From: Alloyangia pacifica
GTDB taxonomy: Bacteria; Pseudomonadota; Alphaproteobacteria; Rhodobacterales; Rhodobacteraceae
Direction: 5' to 3'
Assembly (NCBI RefSeq): GCF_900116195.1
Contig: NZ_FOZW01000010.1
Coordinates: 62,001-126,000, forward strand
DNA length: 64,000 bases
A program made the position numbers and the translations under genes. The notes under the pieces are model-generated. The model saw only the letters and a list, made by a program, of their open reading frames with translations, ran no database searches and was not told the origin of the DNA. This document shows, piece by piece, positions 24,711 to 34,790 of this stretch; the stretch's first letter is position 1; every line of letters starts with the position of its first letter.

Positions 24711-25628
24711 ATGGACTGGAAAGCCGAGATCGCCGCCGCTGCGGAACGCAGTTCTGCATACGTGCAGCGCACACCGGTGATGCGCAGCACGGTGCTGTGG
24801 GATCATCCGGTCGACCTCAAGCTCGAGCAGATGCAGCACACCGGCAGCTTCAAGGCGCGAGGCGCGTTCAACACGCTGCTCAGCCAGCCGGTCCCGAGCG
24901 CCGGCGTGGTCGCGGCTTCCGGCGGCAACCACGGCGCCGCGGTCGCCTATGCCGCGACGCAACTGGGGCACCGCGCGCAAATCTTCGTCCCCGAGATCGC
25001 CGGCCCCGCCAAGATCGCCCTGATCGAGCGCACCGGCGCGGCGCTGACCGTGGTGCCCGGCGAATATGCCAACGCGCTGGAGCAGGCCCGCGCCTATGAA
25101 GCCGAAACCGGCGCCATGCAGGTCCACGCATATGACGCCCCCGCCACGCTCGCCGGGCAGGGCACGCTGATGCGCGAATGGGAACAGCAAGGGCTCGACG
25201 CCGACACGGTGCTCATCGCCGTCGGCGGCGGCGGGCTGATCGGCGGTGCGCTCGGCTGGCTGCAGGGCACGCGCCGGGTGGTCGCCGTCGAGCCCGGGCA
25301 GGCGCGCACGCTGGATGCCGCGCTCGAGGCCGGCGCGCCGGTGGATGTCGAGGTCTCGGGCGTCGCCGCCAACGCGCTCGGCGCGCGGCGCATCGGCAGC
25401 CTCTGCTTCGATCTCGCGCAAAAATACCTCGCGCGCCGGGTGACCGTCACCGATGCCGCCATCACCGAGGCGCAGCGCACGCTCTGGCAGGCGCACCGGC
25501 TTCTGGTCGAACCGGCCGGTGCCACCGCGCTTGCCGCGCTGCGCTCGGGCGCCTATCGCCCGGAGCCCGGCGAGCGCGTGGCGGTGCTGCTCTGCGGCGG
25601 CAACATTGCGCCCGACCCACTGGGCTGA
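24711..25628 (+). CDS. PLP-dependent threonine/serine dehydratase family enzyme
   Basis: The 305-residue protein is a fold-type II PLP enzyme: the PLP lysine is in HTGSFKARGAFN (near residue 48), SGGNHGAAVAYAA binds the cofactor phosphate side, and GGGGLIGG (near 170) holds the phosphate. It lacks the regulatory C-terminal domain of biosynthetic IlvA, so it is of the catabolic or serine-racemase-like size. It would deaminate threonine, serine or a related hydroxy-amino acid to a keto acid; the substrate is not certain. ATG 24711 follows CAGAGGAAAA. It stands alone. Confidence 0.85.
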   Translation: MDWKAEIAAAAERSSAYVQRTPVMRSTVLWDHPVDLKLEQMQHTGSFKARGAFNTLLSQPVPSAGVVAASGGNHGAAVAYAATQLGHRAQIFVPEIAGPAKIALIERTGAALTVVPGEYANALEQARAYEAETGAMQVHAYDAPATLAGQGTLMREWEQQGLDADTVLIAVGGGGLIGGALGWLQGTRRVVAVEPGQARTLDAALEAGAPVDVEVSGVAANALGARRIGSLCFDLAQKYLARRVTVTDAAITEAQRTLWQAHRLLVEPAGATALAALRSGAYRPEPGERVAVLLCGGNIAPDPLG

Positions 25629-25648
25629 TCCGCGCCTCCTGCTCCCGG

Positions 25649-25712
25649 CCCTTCTTCTCTTTGAAAATACGCCGGGGGTGAGCCCGGAACGGGCGAGGGG
25701 GCAGCGCCCCCT
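25649..25712. repeat. Gene-end repeat element, copy A
   Basis: The first 29 bases (25649-25677, built around CTTCTTCTCTTTGAAAATAC) are identical to those at 48302-48330. They are followed by a GC-rich hairpin AGGGGGC/GCCCCCT around AGC (25696-25712). The element lies just after a plus-strand stop and before a convergent gene, suggesting a transcript-end role. Confidence 0.75.
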
Positions 25713-25744
25713 TCCCCGCCGACCGCCCCGCGCAGGTCAGCGGA

Positions 25745-26140
25745 TCAGCGGAACCGCCCGCTGCGCTCCAGCACCTCGATCTGGTAGCCGTCGGGGTCGG
25801 CAACGAAGAAGAACCGCGCCACCACCTCGCCAGCGGGGGCGAATTCCACAAGCTTGCGCGGCGCGAGGCCGGCCGCTTGAAAGCGCGCATGTTCGGCATC
25901 GAGGTCCGCGACAGAGACCGCGAAATGCCCATAGCCGTCGCCGAGATCATAGGGCTCGGACCGGCCCTTGTTCACCGTCAGCTCCAGTTCGAAGCCGCTC
26001 TCGGGATTGCTGAGGTACACCAGCGTGAACTCCGGGAAGTCCAGCCGGTCGGCCACGGTCAGGCCGAAAGCGGTCTCGTAAAAGGCCAGCGAACGCGCCT
26101 CGTCGAGGACGCGGATCATGCTGTGGATCGGTTTTGCCAA
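25745..26140 (-). CDS. gloA: Lactoylglutathione lyase-like VOC protein
   Basis: The 131-residue protein matches glyoxalase I: MIRVLDEARSLAFYETAFGL with the first metal-site His (IHSMIRV), FELELTVNKG, YGHFAVSV, and FVADPDGYQIEVLE with the final Glu ligand. Glyoxalase I turns the methylglyoxal-glutathione adduct into lactoylglutathione. I place the start at TTG 26140 (LAKPIHSM) because GGAGAG lies just upstream and the family starts there. It diverges from dapD. Confidence 0.85.
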   Translation of the reverse strand: MAKPIHSMIRVLDEARSLAFYETAFGLTVADRLDFPEFTLVYLSNPESGFELELTVNKGRSEPYDLGDGYGHFAVSVADLDAEHARFQAAGLAPRKLVEFAPAGEVVARFFFVADPDGYQIEVLERSGRFR

Positions 26141-26274
26141 GGGTCTCTCCCATCGTTGTCCGCAGGCGCCCATGCCCCGCGGGGGCGGCACCACGCCGCT
26201 CCGGCGAAGCTGCGCATTGTCGCGGCGGCACCCTGCCGCTATAGGGCAGTAAACCCGGACGACAGGAGACGCAA

Positions 26275-27102
<828 letters not shown>

Positions 27103-27139
27103 TCCGTCGGGCCGCGGCCCGGCCATGAGGTTTTTCGGG

Positions 27140-27170
27140 AAGGGGCGCTTCGGGTGCCCCTTTTCTTTTG
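27140..27170 (+). terminator. Rho-independent terminator after dapD
   Basis: AAGGGGCGC and GGTGCCCCTT pair (one G.T) around TTCG, then TTTTCTTTT follows; it is 38 bases after the dapD stop. Confidence 0.85.
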
Positions 27171-27289
27171 GCCGCTTCCGCCCTCGGGCTTCGTCTTGAG
27201 TCCGCAGGTATCTTCGTACCGCACAAAGGAACCTTCTTCGCCCCAAGGCGTTCCCCCTGCGTCACTTTTCCAAACAGGGGATACGCACC

Positions 27290-27532
27290 ATGGGTCTCGG
27301 AATTATCGCTTCCATCATCGTCGGCGGGCTCGCCGGTTGGATTGCCTCGATGATCATGAAGGCCGACACCGGCATTTTGACGAACATCATCCTCGGGATC
27401 ATCGGTGCGGTGGTGCTGAACCTGATCCTCTCGCTGGTCGGCATCTACGCCGCCAACACATGGATCCCGCAGCTGATCGTCGGAATCATCGGGGCCAGCC
27501 TGCTGATCTGGGGCTACCGCAAGCTGCGCTGA
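27290..27532 (+). CDS. GlsB/YeaQ/YmgE-type small membrane protein
   Basis: The 80-residue protein has three hydrophobic helices and the family pattern GIIASIIVGGLAGWIASMIMK, with Gly-rich first helix and a central IILGIIGAVVLNLIL. The family (transglycosylase-associated proteins) is linked to envelope stress but has no known activity. It ends four bases before the CaCA exchanger gene, so the two are probably one operon. A second family member is at 44127. Confidence 0.85.
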   Translation: MGLGIIASIIVGGLAGWIASMIMKADTGILTNIILGIIGAVVLNLILSLVGIYAANTWIPQLIVGIIGASLLIWGYRKLR

Positions 27533-27536
27533 CCGC

Positions 27537-28568
27537 TTGATCTCCTCCCTCTCCCTCCCGCTGCTGCTGGCCGTCTTCGCGGTGGCCGGCGCCATCGTCG
27601 TCGCCGTCTCCGTGCGCGCGACCTCGCTGGCCGATCTCATCGCCGACCGCACGCGGATGGGCGAGGCACTGGCCGGCGGCGTGCTGCTGGGCGGCGCAAC
27701 CTCTCTGTCGGGCGTTGTCGTATCCGTCACCGGCGCGGCGGGGGGAGACGCCAGTTTCGCCGTCTCGAACGCCGTCGGCGGCATCGCCGCGCAGACGCTG
27801 TTCCTTGCCATTGCCGACCTGCTGCACCGCCGCGCCAATCTCGAGCACGCCGCCGCCGAGCCTGCCAACCTATTCCAGGCAGTCATGCTCATGCTGCTGC
27901 TCTCGCTGCCGCTGGCCGCCATGGCCGGACCGGAGCTGACCTTCCTTGGCATCCACCCGATCTCGCCGCTGATGCTCATCGCCTATATCGCCGGTGTAAA
28001 GCTCTCTGCCTCGGTCCGCGAGGCCCCCATGTGGCAGCCAGTCGAGACCTCCGACACCCGCCACGACGAGCCCGACGACGAGAACGACCCCCACGCGCCG
28101 GTACTGAAACCGGCTCTCATCTTCGCGGCGCTAGTGGCAATCATGGGCCTTTGCGGGTGGGCAATCTCCCAGGTGGGCGGCGCGTTCATCACCCGCTTCG
28201 GCCTCGGCTCCAGCCTCGTCGGCGCGCTGATCACCGCAACCGTCACCTCGCTGCCCGAGCTGATCACCACGCTGGTCGCCGTGCGCCGCGGCGCGCTGCA
28301 GCTTGCCGTCGGAGGGATCATCGGCGGCAACACCTTCGACACGCTGTTCCTCGTCTTCTCCGACGTGGCCTACCGCGAGGGCTCGCTCTACCACCACATG
28401 ACCCAGACCGACGTCTACTGGCTGGCCACGGGCCTGATCATGACCGCCATCCTGCTCGGCGGTCTGATCCTGCGCCAGCGTGAGGGCCCCGCCCGCATCG
28501 GCATCGAGAGCGTGCTGTTGATGGGGGTCTACGCCTGTGCCGTCGCAGTCGCGGTGATCGCGCCCTGA
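27537..28568 (+). CDS. CaCA (NCX-like) cation exchanger with altered first alpha repeat
   Basis: The 343-residue membrane protein has two inverted halves joined by an acidic loop (DTRHDEPDDENDPHA near residue 175). The second alpha repeat is classical: TATVTSLPELITTLVA with the ion-binding Glu, then GGNTFDTLFL. The first repeat reads GATSLSGVVVSVTGA, so the conserved Pro-Glu is Ser-Gly, and the GSN motif is GGIAAQ. It probably exchanges sodium or protons for a cation, but with changed ion coordination. The start is TTG 27537, four bases after the previous stop and without a clear ribosome site. Confidence 0.8.
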   Translation: MISSLSLPLLLAVFAVAGAIVVAVSVRATSLADLIADRTRMGEALAGGVLLGGATSLSGVVVSVTGAAGGDASFAVSNAVGGIAAQTLFLAIADLLHRRANLEHAAAEPANLFQAVMLMLLLSLPLAAMAGPELTFLGIHPISPLMLIAYIAGVKLSASVREAPMWQPVETSDTRHDEPDDENDPHAPVLKPALIFAALVAIMGLCGWAISQVGGAFITRFGLGSSLVGALITATVTSLPELITTLVAVRRGALQLAVGGIIGGNTFDTLFLVFSDVAYREGSLYHHMTQTDVYWLATGLIMTAILLGGLILRQREGPARIGIESVLLMGVYACAVAVAVIAP

Positions 28569-28615
28569 GCCGCAGCGCTCGACGGGCCGAGCCCGCCCCG
28601 CTGGCAAGGACAGGA

Positions 28616-29011
28616 TCAGCGGTAGGCTGAGAAATCGTGATGAACCGCTTCGATGTTGCAGCCGTCAGGGTCGAGCACAAATGCGCCGTAATATCCGGCA
28701 TGATACTCGGGACGCAGCCCCGGCTTTCCGTTGTCGCGGCCACCAGCCTCAAGCGCGGCGGCGTAGAAGCGGTCAACAACCTCGGGCGAGGCCGCGGTGA
28801 ACGCAATATGGATACTGCCGCGAACGGGCTCGCCTGCGCCGATCCAGAAGAATGGTTTGAAATCGGTCCCAAACCCGACGTGGCTCGGGGTGCCGTCCCC
28901 ATCATCCCCTCGTGCCATAAGCTGTGTGATCCCCAGCGGCGCAAGCGCATGGCGATAGAATGACAGCGAACGCGCCATGTCAGAGACAGCGATGCTCATG
29001 TGATCCAGCAT
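28616..29011 (-). CDS. VOC family protein (glyoxalase/dioxygenase superfamily)
   Basis: The 131-residue protein has paired beta-alpha-beta-beta-beta units: MLDHMSIAVSDMARSLSFYRHAL at the start (metal-site His in DHMSIAV), IHIAFTAASPEVVDRFYAAAL in the middle and YGAFVLDPDGCNIEAVHH at the end (Glu ligand). Similar proteins include bleomycin-resistance and glyoxalase-like enzymes; the substrate is unknown. ATG 29011 is chosen because the family starts there, though no ribosome site is visible. It converges on the exchanger gene. Confidence 0.8.
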   Translation of the reverse strand: MLDHMSIAVSDMARSLSFYRHALAPLGITQLMARGDDGDGTPSHVGFGTDFKPFFWIGAGEPVRGSIHIAFTAASPEVVDRFYAAALEAGGRDNGKPGLRPEYHAGYYGAFVLDPDGCNIEAVHHDFSAYR

Positions 29012-29207
29012 GCGCGGACGGTGACAGATTCGGGCCACGGTTAGAAGGTGCTATGAGGCGCCCGCGATGCGCGGAGATTGCCGCAGTGCCCCTGCCCCGG
29101 TCCCCGCGCCTTCGCGGCGACGCCTAGCGCCGGGCAAAGGTGCCCCCGCTTGACATGTCCCTGCCGCTTGCGCATTGCGGGCGGCAGGCATCGCGGAGCG
29201 AGAGAAC

Positions 29208-29555
29208 ATGGGCAAGAAACCGTCGAAACAGCAGGTCTACACGCTTCTGGTCGAGGTCGGCCGCAAGGATGGCGACGGGCTGCCCAAGGGTGCGACCGGC
29301 GCCGGGCTGCTATGCTACGCCTCGGGCGTGGACGAGGCCGAGGCGGTGCGCGAGACCGTTGCGATCCTCAAGCAGGCCGACATGAACCCGCTCGACGTGA
29401 CCGGATACGGCACCGAGGAAGAGCGCAAGGCGCAGGGCATGGACATCGACGACAACGAGCGCGAGCTGATGGCGCGCGCGCTCGAGGAAAACTCGGTGAT
29501 CGTCGCCCAGGTCACGCCGTTCTACGACGATGACGAGGACGACGACGAGGACTGA
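29208..29555 (+). CDS. Uncharacterised protein with acidic C-terminal tail
   Basis: The 115-residue protein starts MGKKPSKQQVYTLLVEVGRKDGDGLPKGATGAGLLCYASG and ends in eight to nine consecutive Asp/Glu residues. The middle part has a conserved-looking NPLDVTGYGTEEERKAQGMDI. I do not recognise a named domain, though similar proteins appear to be common in Rhodobacterales. The acidic tail suggests binding to a basic protein or metal (inference). GGAG lies about ten bases before ATG 29208. Its stop is six bases from the convergent adenine deaminase gene. Confidence 0.7.
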   Translation: MGKKPSKQQVYTLLVEVGRKDGDGLPKGATGAGLLCYASGVDEAEAVRETVAILKQADMNPLDVTGYGTEEERKAQGMDIDDNERELMARALEENSVIVAQVTPFYDDDEDDDED

Positions 29556-29561
29556 TCCCGC

Positions 29562-31259
29562 TCAGCCGGGGATGATCTCGAACTTCGTGACATCCACCAT
29601 GCCGCGGTCGGTGATCTTCAGCGCGGGGATCACCGGCAGCGCAAGGAACGCCAGCTGCAGGAACGGCTCCTCCAGCGTCACGCCCAGCGAGCGCGCCGCG
29701 GCGCGCAGCTCCACCAGCCGGTCGCGCACCTCCTCGAACGGCAAGAGGCTCATCAGCCCCGCCACCGGCAGCGCCAGCTCGGCGAGGATCTTGCCTTCTG
29801 CCGCCACCACGAAGCCGCCCTCGATCTCTGCCAGTCGGTTCGACGCCAGCGCCATGTCGGCGTAATCGGCGCCGACGCAGGCGATGTTGTGGTGGTCGTG
29901 GCAGACCGTCGAGGCGATCGCCCCCTTCTGCAGCCCGAACCCTCGCACGAAGCCCGTCGCGATATTGCCGTTCTTGCCGTGCCGCTCGACCACCGCGATG
30001 CGGATCAGATCGCGCGCCACGTCGGGGGCCTTGTCGCCGTTCTCGATAACCACTGTCTCGTGCAGATGGTCGGTGAGGATCTGCCCCTCGCGGATGCCGA
30101 TCACGTCGGTCTCCTCGCGGTTGGCGGTGGCGCGGAAGCTCTGCGGCGTCAGCTTCGGCGCATGCACGGAGTCGCGCCCCACCTCGGGGATCGTGTCACG
30201 TGCGGCGAACGCCGCGTCATCGACCACCACGCCGCCCGCCAGAACCAGCTGCGCATGGCACCCCTCGAGGCTGTCAACGGCGACGATATCGGCCCGCTTG
30301 CCCGGCGCGATCATCCCCCGGTCCTTGAGGCCAAAGGCCTCGGCCGCCGACAGCGACGCCGCGCGATAGGCTGCCAGAGGCGTCGTCCCCAGGGCGATCA
30401 GCGTGCGGATCATGTAATCGAGATGCCCGTGCTCGCCGATGTCCAGCGGGTTACGGTCGTCGGTGCAAAGGCACATGTAGGGCGAGGTCCGCTCGCTGAG
30501 CAGCGGCTGCAGTGCGTGCAGGTCCTTGCTGACCGAGCCCTCGCGGATCAGCACCCGCATGCCCTTGCGCAGCTTCTCCAACGCCTCCTCGGCGCTGGTC
30601 GCCTCGTGCTCGGTGCGGATGCCCGCCGCCACATAGGCATTCAGATCGCGCCCCGACAGCAGTGGGCAATGGCCATCGATATGCCCGCCCTCGAAGAGCT
30701 TCAACTTCTTCATCGCCTCGGGGTCGCGGAAGATCACGCCGGGGTAATTCATGAACTCCGCCAGCCCGATGCCCGAGGGGTGGCCCATCAGTTCGGCGAT
30801 ATCCTCGGCCAGCAGTTCGGCGCCGGCGGTCTCCATGTGGGTCGAGGGCACGCAGGACGACAGCTGCACGCGGATGTCCATCAGCGTATGCGCCGAGGCC
30901 TGCTGGAAGTACCGGATCCCCGCCGCACCGATCACGTTGGCGATCTCATGCGGATCGCAGATCGCCGTGGTCACCCCGCGCGGCGCGACACAGCGGTCGA
31001 ACTCGAAGGGGGTCACCAGCGAGCTTTCGATGTGCAGATGCGTGTCGATGAATCCGGGCACAAGGATCGCACCGGCGACGTCGATCTCGCGCTTGCCCTC
31101 GTAGCTCTCGTAGACGCCGACGATGGTGTCGCCGCAGATCGCGACGTCGCCCGCGATCAGCTCGCCGGTGATCAGGTCGAGGATGCGCCCGCCCTTGAGC
31201 ACCAGGTCCGCCGCCTCGTCGCCGCGCCCCTGCGCGATCTTCGTCTCGAGTTCCGCCAT
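29562..31259 (-). CDS. ade: Adenine deaminase
   Basis: The 565-residue protein is an amidohydrolase-superfamily adenine deaminase, converting adenine to hypoxanthine and ammonia for purine salvage. The metal motif reads DTHLHIESS near residue 75. [13 protein letters not shown] (near 200) and the C-terminal [10 protein letters not shown] (near 440) are characteristic of the Ade family. The length is normal. ATG 31259 is preferred to an upstream in-frame start because the family begins MAELETK-like here. It diverges from choX with a gap of about 160 bases. Confidence 0.93.
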   Translation of the reverse strand: MAELETKIAQGRGDEAADLVLKGGRILDLITGELIAGDVAICGDTIVGVYESYEGKREIDVAGAILVPGFIDTHLHIESSLVTPFEFDRCVAPRGVTTAICDPHEIANVIGAAGIRYFQQASAHTLMDIRVQLSSCVPSTHMETAGAELLAEDIAELMGHPSGIGLAEFMNYPGVIFRDPEAMKKLKLFEGGHIDGHCPLLSGRDLNAYVAAGIRTEHEATSAEEALEKLRKGMRVLIREGSVSKDLHALQPLLSERTSPYMCLCTDDRNPLDIGEHGHLDYMIRTLIALGTTPLAAYRAASLSAAEAFGLKDRGMIAPGKRADIVAVDSLEGCHAQLVLAGGVVVDDAAFAARDTIPEVGRDSVHAPKLTPQSFRATANREETDVIGIREGQILTDHLHETVVIENGDKAPDVARDLIRIAVVERHGKNGNIATGFVRGFGLQKGAIASTVCHDHHNIACVGADYADMALASNRLAEIEGGFVVAAEGKILAELALPVAGLMSLLPFEEVRDRLVELRAAARSLGVTLEEPFLQLAFLALPVIPALKITDRGMVDVTKFEIIPG

Positions 31260-31423
31260 GCCTGCCTCCGTCTGCCGGTCTTGCTGTTGTGTCGTGCCGT
31301 CGTGTTTCCCGCAGCCTGCCACAGCCCGAGCCCGAAAGGCGAGAGGCCTTGCGCCTCGCCCGGTTGCAAAGCATTGGCGAAAGGCGCTTACTTGCGCGCA
31401 GAAAACCAACAGGGGACAAGATC

Positions 31424-32353
31424 ATGACCATTTCCCGCCTCGCGCTCGTTGCGGCGCTGGCCACTGCCGGTGCCGCCGGCATCGCCCAGGCTGATTGCAG
31501 CAGCGTCACCTTCTCGGATGTGGGCTGGACCGACATCACCGCCACCACCGCCGCGACCACCGTGATCCTCGAGGCGCTCGGCTACGACACCGACATCAAG
31601 GTGCTCTCGGTGCCGGTCACCTACACCTCGATGGACCGCGGCGACGTCGACGTCTTCCTCGGCAACTGGATGCCGACGATGGAGGGCGACATCGCCCCCT
31701 ACCGCGAGAAAGGCTCGGTCGACACCGTCCGTGCCAACCTCGAAGGGGCGAAGTACACGCTGGCCACCAATGCCGCCGGTGCCGCACTCGGCATCGCCGA
31801 TTTCGCCGATATCGCCGCCCACGCTGATGAACTCGACGAGACCATCTACGGCATCGAGCCGGGCAACGACGGCAACCGGCTGATCCTCGACATGATCGAG
31901 GCGGACGCCTTTGGCCTGAAGGCTTTCGACGTCAAGGAAAGCTCCGAGCAGGGCATGCTGGCGCAGGTCGATCGGGCCACCAAGCGCGACGAGCCGATCG
32001 TCTTTCTCGGCTGGGAACCGCATCCGATGAACGCCAACTTCGACCTGACCTACCTGTCGGGCGGCGACGACTGGTTCGGCCCCGATTTCGGCGGCGCCAC
32101 GGTCTACACCAACACCCGTGCCGGCTACGTCGAGGAATGCCCGAACGTCGGCAAGCTGCTGACCAACCTCGAATTCTCACTGCAAATGGAGAACGAGATC
32201 ATGGGCGCGATCCTCAACGACGGCACCGACCCCGACAAGGCGGCCACCGCCTGGCTGAAGGCCAACATGGGCGTTCTCGACGGCTGGCTCGACGGCGTGA
32301 CCACGCTGGACGGCGGCGCGGCCAAGGACGCGGTGACCGCGGCCCTGAACTGA
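31424..32353 (+). CDS. choX: Choline ABC transporter substrate-binding protein ChoX
   Basis: The 309-residue protein has a signal peptide (cut after IAQA, about residue 23) and resembles Sinorhizobium ChoX closely. The aromatic residues forming the choline cage align without gaps: Trp35, Trp82, Tyr111 and Trp197 lie at a constant offset of eight from the published Trp43, Trp90, Tyr119 and Trp205. Choline binding is therefore expected. Permease and ATPase genes (choW, choV) do not follow; a chemoreceptor gene does, 160 bases downstream. ATG 31424 follows AGGGGACAAG. It may serve transport with a distant ABC system, chemotaxis, or both. Confidence 0.93.
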   Translation: MTISRLALVAALATAGAAGIAQADCSSVTFSDVGWTDITATTAATTVILEALGYDTDIKVLSVPVTYTSMDRGDVDVFLGNWMPTMEGDIAPYREKGSVDTVRANLEGAKYTLATNAAGAALGIADFADIAAHADELDETIYGIEPGNDGNRLILDMIEADAFGLKAFDVKESSEQGMLAQVDRATKRDEPIVFLGWEPHPMNANFDLTYLSGGDDWFGPDFGGATVYTNTRAGYVEECPNVGKLLTNLEFSLQMENEIMGAILNDGTDPDKAATAWLKANMGVLDGWLDGVTTLDGGAAKDAVTAALN

Positions 32354-32370
32354 CGCCAACCCCGGCTTTC

Positions 32371-32394
32371 CACCCCGCCCACACGGGCGGGGTG
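32371..32394. terminator. Perfect hairpin between choX and the chemoreceptor gene
   Basis: CACCCCGCCC and GGGCGGGGTG pair fully around ACAC, 18 bases after the choX stop. No T-run follows, so it could protect the choX 3' end or partly reduce read-through into the receptor gene. Confidence 0.55.
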
Positions 32395-32513
32395 ACACGA
32401 GACCGTTAAATTTGAGGCTATTTTCCCCGCGCCCGCCGGGGTCCGGTTCAGCAAGCCTTCACCTGTCCCCCGCCAGATGTCCCGAGGATGTCTCTCTGGA
32501 CGGACCCTTGCCC

Positions 32514-34649
32514 ATGAGCCTGCGCCTTATGCTCTTCGCCGCGCTCGGACCGCTTCTGGCGCTCCTGCTCTATTTTTCCGGTCAAGAGCTGCTGCGGCTC
32601 GAGCGCAACGCCAAGAATCTCGAGCGCGTCGCCCGTATCGCCGCCGAGGCCGAGGTGCTCTCCGATCTCGCGCACGAACTGCAGAAAGAACGCGGCTATT
32701 CCGCCGGCTTCACGTCGTCGCGCGGCAAGAACTTCTCCACCGACCTTGCCCGCCAGCGAGAGGCCACCGACGCGGTGCTCGCTGGGTTCTTCGACGCCCT
32801 GCCGGAAACGTCGGCCGCCGCCGCCGCGCACATCGAAATCGCCCGCGACCAGCTCTCAAGTCTGGCTGACACGCGCGCCGAGATCGACCGCTTCACGCTC
32901 ACCGTCCCCGAGCTGGCGGGCTTCTACACAGGCCTCGTCAACCAGCTGCTGTCCGCGGGCCGCCAGATGCGCGACATCGCCCGCTCCCCCGCCACCGGAG
33001 CGTTGATGGAAGCGCATGAGGCAGTCGCCCTGGCCAAGGAAAGCGCCGGACTGGCCCGCGCCATGGGCGCCACGGGGCTCGGCACGGATGTCTTTCCGCA
33101 ACAGGTTCACCGGCGGTTCATGGACTTGATCGCACGCGAATCCGCCCACCTGACCCGAGCTGCGCAGGTTCTCCACCAGCCCGGCCTGCTGGAAGACCTC
33201 GGCGCCACGCCGGCGGCATCGGCGCTCGCTCCGATGATCGAAACCATTTCCGCCCTGCCCTACGGCGGCAGCCGCGGCGCGCTCACGGCGCCGGCCTGGT
33301 TCGCCGCTTCCACTGCCTGGATCAACGCGCTGCGCGACCTTGAAACCCGACTCAGTACCCAGACCTCCGCGCTGGCCACCTCGACCGCAGAGCAAGCCCG
33401 GAGCAGCCTCCTGGTCACCGGCGCTGTGACCCTGCTGATGACCCTCGCCATGGCTGGTATTGCGGTACTGATCGCCGAGTTCGTCACCCGGCGGCTCGGT
33501 CGGCTCACCGGCGTGATGATGGACTTCGTCGAGGGCCGGTTCGAGGCCTGGGTTCCCTATATCCACAGCCGTGGCGAGATCGGGCACATGGCGCAGGCGA
33601 TCTACCGCTTCAAGCAACTCTCCAAGGCCGCGATCGAAAAGCGCGCCGAGGACGAGGCCCAGCTCAATGCCCGCCACCAGCAGGTCGTCGATCTGATGAC
33701 CGATGGGCTGAATGCACTGGCCCGCGCGGATCTGACCCTGCGTTTCGACGAGCCGCTGGCCGAGGAATATGACGCGATCCGCACCGACTTCAACACCGCC
33801 ACCGCCCGTCTGCGCGAGGTGATGCGCGCGGTCTCCGGCACCGTAGGCGAGATCGAGCAGCGCTCGCGCGGGCTGCGCGGCTCGGCCTCCGATCTCGCCG
33901 AGCGGACCACCACGCAGGTCGAAACCATCAGCAGCACCGCCGAAACCGTTTCTGGGCTGACCAGCACCCTCGCAGAGACCGACGTCGCGCTGAAGGACGT
34001 CAAGCACCTCGCCGACGAGGCCAAGGGCCGGGCAGACCGCTCCGGCGAGGTGGTGCGCAACGCCGTGGCCGCCATGGATCGCATCGCCGAAAGCTCGGGC
34101 CGCATCGCCCAGATCACCACGGTGATCGAGGACATTTCCTTTCAGACCAACCTTCTGGCGCTCAATGCCGGGGTCGAGGCCGCGCGCGCCGGGGAGTCGG
34201 GCAAAGGGTTCGCCGTGGTCGCCATGGAAGTGCAGGGGCTGGCGAGCCGCTCCGCCGATGCCGCGCTCGAGATCAAGGGGCTGATCGAGGAGAGCGCGCG
34301 CGAGGTCAGCGGCGGCGTCAACCTTGTCGGCGAGACCGGAGAGGCCCTGCAGGCAATCCTCGAACAGATCCTGCGCGTCGACGAGGTGCTTTCGAACATC
34401 AGCGCCGCCGCCGAGTCCCAGAACCGCGAGCTGCAGGGGGTGAACGCTGCGATGACTCGGCTGCGCGACCTCACCTCGCAGAACACCGAGGTCGCCGATG
34501 CCAGCCGCGACGCCTCGACCGAACTGGCCGAGGGTGCCCAGCGCCTGTCGGCGCTGGTCAGCGAGTTCGACCTGCGCGTCCCGGAGCAGGCTCAGGCCAC
34601 GGCGTATCCAGCAACCGTGACCCGAACAGAGGAAACCCGGGCGGCCTGA
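32514..34649 (+). CDS. Methyl-accepting chemotaxis protein with NIT sensing domain
   Basis: The 711-residue receptor has membrane helices at about residues 3-22 and 297-318. Between them is a periplasmic nitrate/nitrite-sensing (NIT) type domain with the marker ELQKERGYSAGFTSSRG near residue 65. After a HAMP unit comes the signalling domain, whose tip QTNLLALNAGVEAARAG (near residue 543) is nearly canonical for contact with CheW and CheA. The C-terminus lacks a CheR-tethering pentapeptide. ATG 32514 has GGACGGA upstream. Lying directly after the orphan choX, it may read ligand-loaded ChoX (inference). Confidence 0.9.
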   Translation: MSLRLMLFAALGPLLALLLYFSGQELLRLERNAKNLERVARIAAEAEVLSDLAHELQKERGYSAGFTSSRGKNFSTDLARQREATDAVLAGFFDALPETSAAAAAHIEIARDQLSSLADTRAEIDRFTLTVPELAGFYTGLVNQLLSAGRQMRDIARSPATGALMEAHEAVALAKESAGLARAMGATGLGTDVFPQQVHRRFMDLIARESAHLTRAAQVLHQPGLLEDLGATPAASALAPMIETISALPYGGSRGALTAPAWFAASTAWINALRDLETRLSTQTSALATSTAEQARSSLLVTGAVTLLMTLAMAGIAVLIAEFVTRRLGRLTGVMMDFVEGRFEAWVPYIHSRGEIGHMAQAIYRFKQLSKAAIEKRAEDEAQLNARHQQVVDLMTDGLNALARADLTLRFDEPLAEEYDAIRTDFNTATARLREVMRAVSGTVGEIEQRSRGLRGSASDLAERTTTQVETISSTAETVSGLTSTLAETDVALKDVKHLADEAKGRADRSGEVVRNAVAAMDRIAESSGRIAQITTVIEDISFQTNLLALNAGVEAARAGESGKGFAVVAMEVQGLASRSADAALEIKGLIEESAREVSGGVNLVGETGEALQAILEQILRVDEVLSNISAAAESQNRELQGVNAAMTRLRDLTSQNTEVADASRDASTELAEGAQRLSALVSEFDLRVPEQAQATAYPATVTRTEETRAA

Positions 34650-34727
34650 TCTGCCGCGCCACCACAAGCGGCTGGCCGCGAAGCGCAGATCACTCGAGAG
34701 GGGCAGGACACAGTCGGCCGACCGCAC

Positions 34728-34765
34728 GCGCAGGCATAAACTGAAGGCGCAGGCATAAACTGAAG
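34728..34765. repeat. Perfect 19-bp tandem duplication
   Basis: GCGCAGGCATAAACTGAAG occurs twice without a gap between the chemoreceptor gene and the minus-strand crotonase gene. Both copies are identical, which suggests a recent duplication or selection. Confidence 0.9.
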
Positions 34766-34790
34766 GACCGCGCCGCCCCCGGCGCACCGG

